A stretch of 64,000 nucleotides of DNA from Lepus europaeus (Eukaryota; Chordata; Mammalia; Lagomorpha; Leporidae): contig NC_084827.1 in assembly GCF_033115175.1 (NCBI RefSeq), positions 148,297,701 through 148,361,700 on the forward strand, written 5' to 3'. Below, piece by piece: positions 11,486 through 24,167 of the stretch (its first letter is position 1; each line of letters opens with the position of its first letter). A model generated the notes under the pieces. The model saw only the letters and a list, made by a program, of their open reading frames with translations. It did not search any database and was not told the origin of the DNA. The translations under genes and the position numbers were made by a program.

Positions 11486-11808
11486 AATTCACAAAAACAC
11501 TTTCTTGAAGCACTGGCATGAGTGGCATCATCAGAATGCAAAGGAGATTCTAGAAGCCATGAGCATCTAATTACAAAATTAGAGGCATGAACTGGTGTTG
11601 CAAGGCACCATCTCAGAGAGTTCTGTGAAGGACCACATGGTGCAAACTGCTACACCTGCCACTGAGAAATTGCAACTCAGGACGGCGCTGGGAAAAGGAC
11701 TCAGGAAAATGTAGCTCCCAGACAGAGAGGGGCAGAGTGATGGTAGTGATGTGTTGAGATCTAACAATCCTACAGCCAGACAGCATCCTTGATACAACAG
11801 TGTTTTGT

Positions 11809-12032
11809 ATCATTTCTCAGCCTTTTGGCTAAGATCAAATGTAGTATCTATTCTTAACAGTTTAATATCTGATACGTCCTCTATCCGAGGACAATATATT
11901 AAGTGGATTTTTGGAGCAGGGAATTGGAATAGGAGCTTGCTCTGTCCATTCCATGCATCAACCAAGTATTGCGGTACCTCCAGGCATGGTGCACCAAATA
12001 AATAAATAAATAAATAAATAATTTTTAAAAAC
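11809..12032 (+). pseudogene. RNU2: U2 snRNA retropseudogene, full length with A-rich tail
   Basis: Positions 11809-11995 (187 nt) match U2 small nuclear RNA end to end: the 5' stem-loop (CTTTTGGCTAAGATCAA), the branch-point recognition region (GTAGTATC), the Sm-site region (GATTTTTGG), and the 3' loops ending in GGTGCACC. Against remembered U2 there are over a dozen substitutions, many of C-to-T or G-to-A type. An (AAAT)n-like tail follows. A 13-bp TSD, CAGTGTTTTGTAT, lies at 11798-11810 and 12033-12045, its last two bases overlapping the U2 start. The retrotransposition hallmarks and the lack of any visible snRNA promoter argue for a non-functional copy. Confidence 0.93.
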
Positions 12033-12045
12033 CAGTGTTTTGTAT

Positions 12046-13330
12046 AATCCTAGCAAGAATTATGTGCAAGAGGTAAATTTGTTCCCATTTTACTGGGGTC
12101 AGAGAGATGAAGTAACTTATCTAAGAACATGCAAAGAAAAAAGACATAGACTCACATATGTCTAGCTTTCCATGATAACATCATCCTCCTATTCCAAGTG
12201 AATTATCAAAGGTCATGCTCCTTCTATATTAAGGACCCTCCAAATTATTGTTAATATAGAAGCTAACATTTTCTATTATTGATAACCAAGTATATGAGAA
12301 TGATAAATGGGGCTGGGTTGAACAAGTTTTACAAATGAACATTAAAATTTACCAAGTTCTCTTTTTTTCATATTTGTATCCACTATGATCTCATACCCAG
12401 TTGTGGCTCAGAGAGCAAAATAAATCTCACTCCCACAAGTTGACTTAGCACTGAGTCATAGTGAAATAATACTTTGCCTTTCAGCTGCTAGCAGGTGATT
12501 TGGTTCTCCCAATGGAGAAGAATAATGAATACATATTAGGGAACAGAAGTGAACCTTCTGGAAGCCTAAGGCTGGTAATGAGTACAGTATGCTCTTAGAA
12601 CCAGGATGTTAATTCTACCTGCCAACATTAAGGTCCACATGAGTTGGGCCCATTCACGAACAGACTCAAACTCTGGGAATTGCCTCCGAATTTAACTGCC
12701 TCCCAGAATCAGAATTATTTCACACAATATGAACCTCCCAAACACCTGCAAGGCTCACACTCATTCACAGACTATATGCTTTTCTAGGAGTGAGATGGCT
12801 GAGGGGAAGTAAGAGGGTGCCAATTTCTTCTTGGTGTTCACATAAATATGAGAATGGAAATATGGAAATGCAGGCTATAAGCTAACCAGGGAAGTTAATT
12901 AATTCAAAAGAAGAGCAGTGGGGGAAGGAAATTTTAATGCAAAGGAGTGGGTGAGGTAAGAAGGAAATGGATTACAGTTAGAGGGGAATTTCAGACACCA
13001 ACAGCTTCAAGAGGAAGCAGTTTCAATGATAGGGACATTTAGTTTATAGATGAGTGAGCAAGTGTCTGAGGTCAACTTAAGCTGAAGGAAACTCACAGGA
13101 GGAAATTTAGGAGCTGGAGCAGCCTGGCAAAGGCTGATGCTGAAGCAACTGGATCCAGTTGTTAACAGCGTCAACAACATGGTTTTGGAAACCCTTGGTT
13201 CTCTTTCACCTACCATGCTAATCTTCAGATCCTTGTTAGAGATGACAGTATAATCAGGCTGAAGGGCTCCATTGAACATTTGTGGTTATTTAACTCCACT
13301 GGGTCCCTACTCTTGTTTAGCAATCTTTAG
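12046..13330. other. unique DNA, MIR piece near the left edge
   Basis: About 12075-12150 resembles a reverse MIR ('cccattttactggggtcagagagatgaagtaac'-type block). The remainder shows no gene. Confidence 0.45.
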
Positions 13331-13339
13331 ATGACCCTC

Positions 13340-14265
13340 CTACATTGAACTTTTTATTCAGAACAACAGCTCTTTCAAACCCAAAGCCATCCACCTTGTA
13401 TCTGCCACCTTCACAGTCAAAAGATCTTACTTCCAACCTCACCAGAAAAAAAAATCAGGCAAGAACTTCCTAAAAACTTTCCCTTTTAATATCAAACTTA
13501 TCAATAATTCTGTCTTTACCTCTTTCTGCTATTTGTTTAATCTAACCTCCTCCCAGCACCTGTTAAGGACTTCCTCTGTGAATTAAATCCCTAGCTTATA
13601 ACAATGCCTGATTTTCTACTGGCTCCTTTCCAAAGACCTACAAACACAGATAAGTTTAATTCACACCCAAATTAATATTTCTTTGCCTGTGAGCATTAAA
13701 GCTAATACCACATCTTTTTCTTTCCTTAGCAGTCACATGTTAGGAAGACTTACTTTCTCCATTGCTCCCCGAATACTCATTAACACAATTCATTGAAACA
13801 AACAGCAAATATGACAGCTAACGTTCGGTTTATGCATTCATCACTTAGTGGAAAGTCTACCAAAACAGACCACTACTGACTTATCAGCTACATTTAGTGT
13901 TCATCTTTTTTATCAGTTAGAATTTAGTCACCACACACCTCACTAGAATCCTCTCACACTTCAGCCTCAGAGGCGAAGCTCTCTGCTTGATCTTCTTGTA
14001 TCTTTCTATCCATTTGTTCACAGTTTCCTTGTAAAGTCTTCTTCCTCCTTTCCTTTAAATGTTGATGCTCCGTGGAATCTATCTTCATTCTTTTGCTCTT
14101 CTTGTTTTATATACTCTCTCATTGGTTACATCATATCCTGTAAGCTTAGCTATACCCATGATTACCAAATCTTCATATAGTTCCATTTTAGCCAGTTTTA
14201 CCAATTACCTCCTAAATATTTTCATCCACTTTTCTCTGAAAGTGCTTTCAAAATGGAACTAATTA
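13340..14265 (+). mobile_element. L2 LINE fragments
   Basis: Diverged L2-like sequence, clearest at about 14055-14200, where the block from 'gttgatgctccgtggaatct' through 'ctctctcattggttacatc' to 'gattaccaaatcttcatat' follows the order of the L2 ORF2/3' region. Upstream parts (13340-14050) are weaker and C/T-rich. Confidence 0.5.
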
Positions 14266-14334
14266 CTTTCCCATACCAAACCCTTCTCCTTTGTCAGATT
14301 CCTTCGTGGGAAAAAAAAGAGTTTACATAAAACA

Positions 14335-15986
14335 AATTAAAAGATTCTTAGCTACAAAAAATGTAAATACCTTGGAATAAATTTAACCAAGTACATCAAA
14401 GATATCTATGATGAAAATTACAAAACATTAAATAAATAGAAGACACAAAAAATTGAAAAATTCCCATGTTCATGGATTGCAAGAATCAATATAATCAATA
14501 TATCCATACTACCAAAAACAATTTACAGACTCAATGTGATCTCAATCAAAATAGCAAGGAGATTAGTCTCAGATATAGAAAAAATGATGCTGAAATTCAT
14601 ATGGAAACACGTGAGACCCCGAATAACTAAAGCAATCCTACACAATAAAAACAAAGCTAGAAGCATCACAATACCATATTTCAATACATTCTACAGGGCA
14701 GTTACAATCAAAACAGCCTAGAACTGGCACAAAAACAGATGGATAGACCAATGTAGCAGAATAGAAATGTCAGAAAGCAACCCACATATCTACAACCAAC
14801 TTATCTTTGACAAAGGAGCTAAAATCAATCCCTGGAGCAAAGATAGTCTTTTCAACAAATGGTGCTGGGAAAACTGTGTATTCACATGCAGAGGTATGAA
14901 GCAATACCCCTACCTTACAACTTATACAAAAATCCACTCAAAGTGGATCAAAGACCTAACTCTATGACCCAATACCATCAAATTATTAGAGAACATGGGG
15001 GAAATCCTGCAAGACATTGACATTGGCAAAGAGTTTTTGGAAATGACCCTAGAAGCACAGGCAATCAAAGCCAAAATTGACAAGTGAGATTACATCTAAT
15101 TGAGAAGCTTCTGCACTGTACAAGAGACACTCAGCAAAGTGAAGAGGCAACCGGCAGAATGGGAGAAATTATGTGCAAGCCATGCAACTGATAAAAGATT
15201 AATACCAAAATACATAAAGACCTCAAGGAACTCTACACAACAAAACAAATAATCCAGTTAAGAAATGGACAAAGGAGTTGAACAGGAATTTTTAAAAAGA
15301 AGAAATGCAAATAGCCAAAAGACACATGAAAAAATGCTCAGGATCACTAGCCATCAGGGAAATGCAAATCAAAACCACAGTGAAGTTTCCCCTCACCCAT
15401 GTTAGAATGGCTTTCATCCAAAAATCAACAAACAAATGCTGGTAAGGATGTGGGGGAAAAGGTGCCCTAACCCACTGTTGGTGGGAATGTAAACTAGTAC
15501 AGCCACTATGGAAGATAGTATGGAGATACCTCAGAAATCTGAATATAGACCTGCCATATATGACCCAGCCATCCTACCCCTGGGAATTTACTCAAAGGAA
15601 ATGAAATCAGCATATGAAAGGGTTATCTGTATCCCCATATTTATTGCAGCTCAATAGCTAAGATATGAAATCAACCCAGATGTTCATCAACTGAAGACTG
15701 GATAAAGAAATTATTGGATATGTACACCATGGAATACTACACCACATTAAAAATGAAATCTTGAAATCCTGTCATTTGCAACAAAGTGTATGCAACTGGA
15801 AAACATCATAGTTGGTGAAATAAGCCAGTCCCTAAAGGACAAATACCATATGTTCTCCCTGATCTGGGGTAACTAATAGAGTTTCTAGAAGGTAATCTAT
15901 AGAAGTGAAATTGACACTTTGGGATGTGATAACTTTGAACAGTCCTTGTCTCAACTATTGAGAAACAGGTTTCTTTCTTTCTCTTT

Positions 15987-16042
<56 letters not shown>

Positions 16043-16466
16043 TTCTTTCTTTCTCTCCCTCTCTCTCTCTCTCTCCTTCCTTCCTTCCTTCCTTCCTTCC
16101 TCCCTTCCTTTCTTCCGTTCTTTCCATCCTTCCTTCCGTTCTTTCCGTTCTTCCGTCCATTCTTTCCGTCCTTCCATCCGTTCTTTCCGTCCTTCCGTCC
16201 TTCTGTCTGTTCTTTCTCTCTTTCTTTCTTTCTTTCTTACTATTTGTTAAACTCTTTACTTAGTGTATGGCTAATCTTATGAGTATAAAATTAACTGGAA
16301 ATAGGTCTTTATAAAAAACAAGAAAGGGAATAGGAGAGGGAGGAGGAAGAAGTGGGGAATGCAGGTGGGAGGGTAGGGTTGGAAGAATCACTATTTTCCT
16401 TAATTTAAATTTATGAAGTGAATAAAGTGTTTGTATACCTTAAGTAAAATGTTTCTGGGTATAAAA
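14335..16466 (+). mobile_element. old 5'-truncated L1 (ORF2 3' part plus 3' UTR), split by a simple repeat
   Basis: Begins in the distal part of ORF2. Translated pieces include 'PCSWIARINIIN', 'MMLKFIWKHVRPRITKAIL', '[11 protein letters not shown]' and '[11 protein letters not shown]', all typical of the region after the reverse transcriptase catalytic core. The frame is broken by many stops and shifts. ORF2 decays into a C-terminal stretch around 15700-15850, then a large TTTC/TTCC tract interrupts, then a purine-rich 3' UTR (about 16315-16380). Much more diverged than the L1 at 54-60 kb. Confidence 0.9.
15968..16241. repeat. compound TTTC / TTCC / TTCCGT simple repeat inside L1 3' end
   Basis: About 90 bp of (TTTC)n, then a CT patch, then (TTCC)n, then a degenerate array of TTCCGTTCTT and TTCCGTCC units, then (TTTC)n again. 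Two ~114-123 codon open frames (one per strand, one an E/R/K-rich low-complexity peptide) are simple consequences of this tract. Confidence 0.95.
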
Positions 16467-16851
16467 AAGATTCTTTGGCAAGGGAATAGGAAGGTAGAGA
16501 GGGGACATGGTTACTAAAATGATATCCAACATCTACTGCCCACTTCTTTTATGTCAGGTATTGAATTAGAGAGTTTTCAGATACAAATTATTATTTTTAA
16601 TGATCTCACACAATCTTATGAGTTGGTGAGATGCTTCCAAAAGATGTGCTTGTCTCAGTGCCAAGAAACTGTAAATATACTATCTTACATGGAAAAATAC
16701 TTAGCACATGTGAATAATCAAAGGATCTTAAGATTGGAAGATTATCCTGGATTGTGTGTGTGTGTTCGTGTGTGTGTGTTGGGGGGATGCTTATGCAACC
16801 AGGAGTAATTGATTTGTGCCCCTTGATTGCAATTCTAGGGAGGTCTGGGCA
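16467..16851. other. spacer with short (TG)n
   Basis: Interrupted TG tract at about 16756-16780. Otherwise nothing recognised. Confidence 0.5.
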
Positions 16852-17186
16852 TGAGGCCAGCACTGTGGCATAGCAGCTAAAGCCACTGCCTGCAGTGCCA
16901 GCATCCCATATGGGTGCCAGTTCAAGTCTTGGCTTCTCCACTTCCAATCTAGTTCTCTGCTATGGCCTGGGAAAGCAGTAGAAGCTGGCCCAAGTCCTTG
17001 GGCCCCTGAACCCCTATGGGAAACCTCGAAGAAGCTCCTGGATCCTTGCTTCTGATAAACCCAGCTCCAGCCATTGCAGCCATTTAGGGAGTGAACCAGT
17101 GGATGGAAGACCTCTTTCTCTCTCTGTCTTTTCCTCTCTAACTCTACCTTTCAAATAAATAAATAAATAAATCTTGAAAAAAATAC
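16852..17186 (+). mobile_element. C-SINE, older subfamily, full length
   Basis: Complete plus-strand element: head 'ggccagcactgtggcatagc', 'tgcagtgccagcatcccata', 'gggaaagcagtagaagctgg', CT patch, and 'ctttcaaataaataaataaa' tail. Confidence 0.92.
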
Positions 17187-18008
17187 AGGCAGAATGAATT
17201 TCATTTCTCTCTGTTTATTTTCACTAGTCAGTGTATAAGCCAAAAACTTTGTACTCCTCTGTTCAACAGCCCTGGTAAGTACTTTATTTGTTCTAAATGA
17301 TGTGCCAGAGTCTAGAGATAGAAAATGAAAACATGTGTGCCCTTGACACCTTTCTACCTCCTTCCCCATAATCAATGTTCCTTCCTATGGCCTACTTGGC
17401 CACAATGTGTATAATCATTTTATTTGTATATTGCTGTACTATTGTATAGTTTGTTAACATTATTCTGCATAACTCTAGCAAGCAATGGTAAGTATTAGAC
17501 TGGCTGTCTTCAGGAGGTAGAGGAACGGAGAGACCAACAAGCCTATCCACTGCTGACAGAATGTACTTAGTAATACCTTGTAGAAAGGGCCCTGAAAGGT
17601 CATCTCATTCCTTAATCTTTCTCCTCTGAAAATAATTAGGCTGACATATGAGGATATTGATTTAATATTAGATACAATGTTTAAAAAAGAGATAATCTAA
17701 ATGCTAACATTAATTGATTGCTTACACAAATCTTGGTGTATTCAAAAGATGGAGATTGATGCAGCCATTATAAAAATAATGTTTAAAAATACTATTTAGT
17801 GACATTGGGAAATACTCATGGAATGACATTAAATTTAAAAAGCAGAACCTACAACTATACAGATAATATTACATTTATACTTTTCTGTATTTTTAAATTT
17901 CTCCATGAGCTCTTATAATCAGGGTGAAGATAGCTAGTAATAATCATTTTAATGATTATTTTAATCTTCCTATTATCTTTTAATATTCCTATTAAAAGAA
18001 AAAATATG
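17187..18008. other. unique AT-rich spacer
   Basis: Nothing recognised as gene or named repeat. Confidence 0.45.
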
Positions 18009-18292
18009 AGGGTGGTATTTGGTGTAGTGGGTAAAATCCCCCTTGGGATGCCTGCATGTCATATCAGAATACCCAGGTAAGAGTCTTAGCTCCACACCCA
18101 ATTCCAACTTCCTGTTAATGCAAACCCGGGGGAAGGAGTTGGTAGCTTCAGTGGTTGAGGCCTTGCTACCCACATGCAAGACCCAGACAGGGTTGTGGAC
18201 ATTTAGGGAGTGAACCAATTGATGGAGTATTTCTCTCTGTCTCTTCTTCTACCTTTCATATAAGTTAAACAATAAACAAATTTTAAAAAACC
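18009..18292 (+). mobile_element. C-SINE, old diverged subfamily
   Basis: 'ggtatttggtgtagtgggtaa' head, 'cttcctgttaatgca', 'ttagggagtgaaccaattga', short CT patch and A-rich tail. Diverged. Confidence 0.78.
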
Positions 18293-19914
18293 AAAAATTG
18301 AAGAATAATAGAAGAGTACATTTGCTGATTATCCTGTTTAGTTTCCAAGCAACTCTGTCTGCCCTGCTCCCTGCCCCAGGAAAAGCTGATTTCAATGGAC
18401 TGTACCACTAGCACTTCCTGCCCCATGGGTTCAAGTTGGACTTGGCCAATAACAGGCACTGGCAGAAGAATGGAGAACCAAAGATAAAAGTTGAGCTGTT
18501 CTCCTAGCATTTTGTATCTCTAGAGTCTGGCACATGGGGGATTGGTTATGCAACTTGACCTGTGGCCACAGGTCCTCTGGGGCAGTCTCTTCCCAAAGTG
18601 ATAGCTTCCTCAGAATCTGGTACCTGTCCTGTCCTCTTGTCTTCTTAGGCGTCTGAACATATTCAGCTCATTTCAACTAGCTCTTCAAAGTGTATCATCT
18701 GTCTCCAAACAGACCCCTGACTGAAGTGATGTTTAAGGTGAGACTATAAGAGCTGCAAGAATGTAGAGAGGGTGGCAAAGCAGATGGCCAGTGTTCAACG
18801 AGAACAGGAAAATTCACAATGGCAGGATTATCATCTTGGAAGCCAGGGTTGAGTCTGGGTAAAACAGTCTGAAGACATTTTTCTGAAGACATTTTTAGGA
18901 AAAGTGATGATGTCATCCAAAACCTGCGGTCCAAGTGGGGTAGATAGAGCATATGGGAGAAGTTGAGTTTACTTACACTATCCTAAAGATAAATTCCATT
19001 AGTACTTTTGCTACTTCCAGTAGGAAATCTGCAGGCAGTAGGATGGCAGTTCAGTTCAAGGGAGTTTATTGATAACACTTATGGATATGGAGCTTCATTG
19101 ATGCATGTGGTCTCATTACATTTTTGAGATGTTGGCGGGGGCTATTTTTGGACTGAAAGTCACTCTCTAACAGAGTAACTTTGATTTAGGAGTGGCCTCA
19201 GATTCTGCATCTTGCTCTTGTTTGGTGTGGATGCTTCCTATTGCAATGTCCAGGTATCCACCCTCATTCTTAGCCAGGATCACGTTTACTCCCTCAACCA
19301 GGCTTCTACATCCTGCCTGAGTTGTCGGTTTCCCAGTTTCTCCAGATGACACACACACCTCTGCAAACAGACTTCCTCAAGGCCTGGACTTTAGCCTCAG
19401 AGTGTGCGTTCATGGACAAAGTGATATGAACAATAAACTCTTAAATGCACACAAGAAATTTCAGCTGTATTTCACTTCCTTGTGAATTTTCCTCACCAGG
19501 GTTGAAGGTCAGGAAGAAAAGGGGAATAAGGAGGCTGGGAAACTGCCCCACAGCCAGATTCAATTCCATATTACCCCAAACTGGAAGTTGCAGAGTATTG
19601 TTGTTCTTGGCCATAAAATTATAGAAATTTGCTCTAGGCAAGCAACACCCACTGTACCCCATTACCTTCTTTCCACACACACACAAGAGAATGGCTGTAT
19701 TGTCCAGAGGTACTTTCCAGGGATTCTGTTGGTAGCTAGTCAACAATTATTAATCTATGTGGCTAAACATTAAAGTTTTCATATATCCCAATTAGGGAAA
19801 TCTTAGGAAACTGACTTAAGTCAGCTAAGTTCACAGAATTTGAGGGATAAATCAGAAAGTGCTGTTCAGAGTCTTTTGTTTTATGTCAATTCTCATAACA
19901 ATAACGAGAGTATA
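18293..19914. other. 1.6 kb unique DNA
   Basis: No exon-like frame, RNA gene or recognisable repeat. Several 60-100 codon frames lack recognisable protein features. Confidence 0.45.
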
Positions 19915-20050
19915 CATGTTCTATTATTAATTCCCAGTAAGATACAGAATGGGAAGGTAATTTGTCCAAGGTTCCCCAGATAGTAGGTGGCTGTGTCTAG
20001 TCCAGAACCCAGGGATGTGGCTCAGTACCCTGTGCCCTTAATGCATGCAC
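19915..20050 (-). mobile_element. MIR fragment
   Basis: Reads as reverse MIR: 'gaatgggaaggtaatttgtcc', 'aaggttccccagatagtagg', then 'ccagaacccagggatgtggc'. Confidence 0.55.
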
Positions 20051-20198
20051 CAGGCTTTGAGGTGGCAGGAAGACTACAGACATTCATGAAGTGGTGTTTG
20101 GATTACACATTTTCTCCCTAAGGCAAACAGATGGAATGTAACCTACAGTCAGGATTACTTAGTGAATATTAAGTACAAACCAAGAAGAATTAGGTTTT

Positions 20199-20530
20199 TT
20201 TTTTTTGACAGGCAGAGTGGACAGTGAGAGAGAGAGAGAGAGAGAGAAAGGTCTTCCTTTGTCGTTAGTTCACCCCCCAATGGCTACTGCAGCCAGCGCG
20301 TTGCAGCTGGTGCACTGCACTGATCCGAAGCCAGGAGAAAGGTGCTTCCTCCTGGTCTCCCATGCGGGTGCAGGGCCCAAGCACTTGGGCCATCCTCCAC
20401 TGCACTCCCGGGCCACAGCAGAGAGCTGGACTGGAAGAGGAGCAACGGGACAGAATTCGGTGCCCCGACCAGGTCTAGAACCTGGTGTGCCGGCGCCGCA
20501 GGTGGAGGATTAGCCTAGTGAGCCACGGCC
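20199..20530 (-). mobile_element. young C-SINE, full length
   Basis: The reverse complement gives a full young C-SINE from the GGCCGTGGCTCACTAGGCTA head to the 'cctgtcaaaaaa' end, with (GA)n in place of the CT patch. Flanked by TAGGTTTT at 20191-20198 and 20531-20538 (TSD of at least 8 bp). Confidence 0.93.
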
Positions 20531-20538
20531 TAGGTTTT

Positions 20539-22899
20539 CTTAATGAAGAGTTCTTCAGCTAAGAGTACTTAGAAGATATTCTGCCGCACTGAGGAAAGCA
20601 TCAGCCAAAGAGATGGCTGGAGTCTCCTGGGGAGGGCACCTCTTTCTTGGTTCCTCTAGGGACTAACAGGCCAAGTTCTTGGTCCTCTCCCACTTTCCAC
20701 ACTCTGCTACTCAGACTTTTCTGTTAACCCTTTCTCCTCCTCCCAGTTTTGGTATCATTGTCTTTTCCAAGGCTTTAAATGTGCAAATTGCTAGCCTTTG
20801 ACTGCAGCTGTGCTCTAATCTGTGGATTGGAACTTCATGGGAATCTCATTAGTCAGCCCTCCCAAGTAGCTGGGACAGGTCTGATTCTGCTGACTCTGGC
20901 TTAACCCTCTTGGTTGATTTACTTAGTTTAACGCTGAGTTCCTGTGTAGTTTTAAAATGATCACCTTTACAAAACTGGATTGTTTATTTTCCATTGTAAC
21001 ATTTGGGGACATTTTCCAAGTCAATCATTTAGACCCTGGTGTGTTCTTTGTATTTCAATTATTTTGTTCAGAGCTCCCTAAGATCAACTGTACAAGGATG
21101 AAAGATTTCCTGGGAACTTGAGGGATGGAATAAAATGATAATAAAACCCTGGGACTCTTCTGTACTGGAGAATATGTAAGCAGAAGCGGCATGACTCATC
21201 CACTTGAGTAATCTTGAAAAGTGGCTCTATTTAAATGGGTAACATGTGGATTTGACTGGTCCACTGAGAAAATCTTAGGAAAAGAAACAGGAAAACAGGA
21301 TTTGATATTCACATATTTTCTCCAGTGCGTCCCACCACTGGTTTGGACTTGAAAACAAAAATTCAGGAAGCAGACCCTTCAACCATCTGTTCCTAAAGCT
21401 ACACCATTTGTAAGTTGCTCCTAAATTGGACTGTTTATATGTTCTATTCTTTGACATGAGACTAGCACCTGACTTTAGTTTAATCTTTTAAATATATAAT
21501 ATATAATATGTAATACATCGTAACAACCTATACATGCACCTTATAACAATGCTTTGGAAAAATCACATGGAAGTGACACAGAGAATATTCTTATTTTAGT
21601 GATGTGTTATTACTCTGATGATAATGCCGAGCTATTATGTGTACAATTTGGTGACTCTGAATAAAAGAAAAAAAAACACATTAAGAGATCAGGTGAAATA
21701 TTTGAAACATCCTTAACAAGTCTTAATAGTCAAGTAAATATCTACCTGATTCAATAGTAATAAAGATCGCCTTAAAAAATCTAGTGAAAGTCATATGTAT
21801 TGAGATAGCAAGTTGCACTAAAAACACTTTGGAAATATTTGTCCTTCCAAAAACCTTAATGGATGGAGCCAAATCCAGGATGGGAAAATAAGAGGGATTG
21901 TCCACAGCCAAACCATTATATACCTTGAGGGAACATCCTTCATGGCAAACACGTCACAGAGTCTGACTCTTCATTTTTGTCAAATGCTCACAAAAATTGG
22001 GGGGGGGGAATAAAATATTCTAGAAAAAAGTGAAAACAGTGTGCTGGACACATTTCCTACACCCCTCCCTATCTACTGTCCACCCTTTTCCATCGCACTA
22101 TCAGTCCCAGGAGTACCAATGGACTCCCTACCTTCTGCCTTCCAGTGGGTTTAAAAAGTGAAATATACCTAATAGGAGACCAGAAGCAGGAGAATATGAA
22201 GGTGTTGTATTTTTCCCAAGCTCCATTTTTTGTGGCTAGAAAAGCTGCACAGAGGCTAGTGTTGATGATCCATCAGGTGGCCCTTTTCTGTATCAATTTG
22301 CACAGGGTTGGTAACATCTTACCATCTTGCTGTCCCTGAAGTACCACAACTTCCATAGTTGGGCTACTTAAAGCTGCCTATACCTGGAAGTGGTCCCTTT
22401 ATTAGAATATTATCATTTAACCCTTTCAAGTGGGCCGTCTAATTCTTTCCAGAAACCTGACTGACATAAACATTAAAACTAAAAGCCAGTGGCTTTATGT
22501 GTGGTCCTGTGTAATAAAATGGGGAGAAATTTTGGAAACTTAGACTGCTAATAGTTGAATGTTTGGCTAGAAAAATGAAAAGGATGGATTTCTTCAAGAT
22601 TGCAATTCTGTTTTATCTCATAGAGAGGGAGAAAAAAGACATTGTACCTAGAAGTAAAATCTTGGAAGAAAAGGGAAGAATTAATTTATTGTATATCTCA
22701 ACCATAGCTTAAGGAGAGCTTTAAAAATTGGCTAGTTGAGCAGATATTTTTGGAGCTAGTTCTTACAACCAATACTCTCAAGGCCAAATGGTGGAAAATT
22801 GCATTGCATATGGCAAATGGCTAAAACAAAAATGGAGTTTCAGAGCTGAGTGATTAGAGTTGACTCTTTGGAACAACAATATTAATTCTATTAAAATTG
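20539..22899. other. 2.4 kb mostly unique DNA
   Basis: Contains a TA-rich tract near 21487-21515 and a run of G near 22000-22008. No gene or strong repeat recognised. Confidence 0.45.
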
Positions 22900-23204
22900 T
22901 GGACTTAGCCTCTGTCTGTAGTGCTGACATCCCATATGGGCACCAGTTTATGTCTTGGCTGCTCCTCTTCCGATCCATCTCTCGGTTTGATCTGGGAAAG
23001 CAGTAGAAGATGGCCCATGTGATTGGGCCCCGACAGCTGCATGGGAGACCTGGAAGAAGATCCTGGCTTCTGGCTTCAGATCAGCTCAGCTTCGGCCATT
23101 ATGGCTATTTGGGGAGTGAACCAGCCGACGGAAGACCTTTCTGTTTCTTCCTCTCTGCATCGGTAACTCTACCTGTCAAATAAATAAAATCTTTTTAAAA
23201 AGGC
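22900..23204 (+). mobile_element. C-SINE, older subfamily, 5' truncated
   Basis: Starts just inside the head ('agcctctgtctgtagtgctg'), then 'catcccatatgggcaccagt', the 'gaaagcagtagaagatggcc' middle and the 'ctgtcaaataaataaaat' tail. Confidence 0.88.
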
Positions 23205-24167
23205 TGATGAAATCATGGACTTAGAAATAAAATAAGCAACACTCTTATCAGCTATCTTGCATCACCTAAAATGTCCTTTCAGTAATTATCTAAGACATAG
23301 GTAAAAGTAATGAGTGTATGAAAAATTCTTACTGGTCACCCTGTATAAGAAATGGCACGACTTTATGGAAGAGAAACTTACTGAAGTTTTCTCCCAACAA
23401 CATGATACGAATTTGCAGTAAATTCCCTTTGGACTATCCTGGAATTCTTGATCCTGGATGTGACAAAAGAATAGAGATAGTGTTGCCTTTGTTCACCACT
23501 ATGCACCCTAAACAGAACCTGACACACAACAGTCACAGCATAGATATTCGCTGAACAATTGAATGATGTTTTCTTAGTGACTACTGTGGTTTAGCTCATA
23601 AAATTATAACTAAACTAGTGTCATTTGAATATACCTATTTAGATGACTTCTCAAAATATTACTAATCTAAGTCAGTGAAGAGAAATTTTGTGAAGTGGAA
23701 GGACTAAGGAGATAAGCATTTCATCGTTTCACAAAATACTGAAAAAACCTTTTCCCAACAAAAGTAATCTAATGCATGGTTTTACTAAAACAGTATGGAT
23801 GTACTATTGAATAGAATGAAAAAAATCAGAGGGTTCTTTTTATATAGAATATGATATGGCAGGTGTGTGTGTTTCTTGCAATGGCTTCCTTCTCAAGATG
23901 CCTGAAAATCAGATTGCTCTGCTATGCCTTTAGAAATTCTTCTCACTTATACTTGAATCATAAAAGTTTGTGCCATTGTATGCAGGCTCAAGTGAGTCAC
24001 CAGTACTGAGTTATTTTAAAGTCAGTTTCTTTGGTTGCATTTTCTGCTAATCTACCCATTTTGCATATTTTAGAAGTCATTTACAATGCATTCTTTCACA
24101 TATTCATCTATTCTTTTTATCTTTAAGTTGATGGAGCATTCATGCAAAGCATGTGACCATGAGTTCT
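23205..24167. other. unique AT-rich spacer
   Basis: No recognisable gene or named repeat. Confidence 0.45.

Noticed and set aside
15806-16263. E/R/K-rich and S/F/L-rich open frames of 114-123 codons
   Set aside because: Produced by the TTTC/TTCC simple repeat read on either strand.
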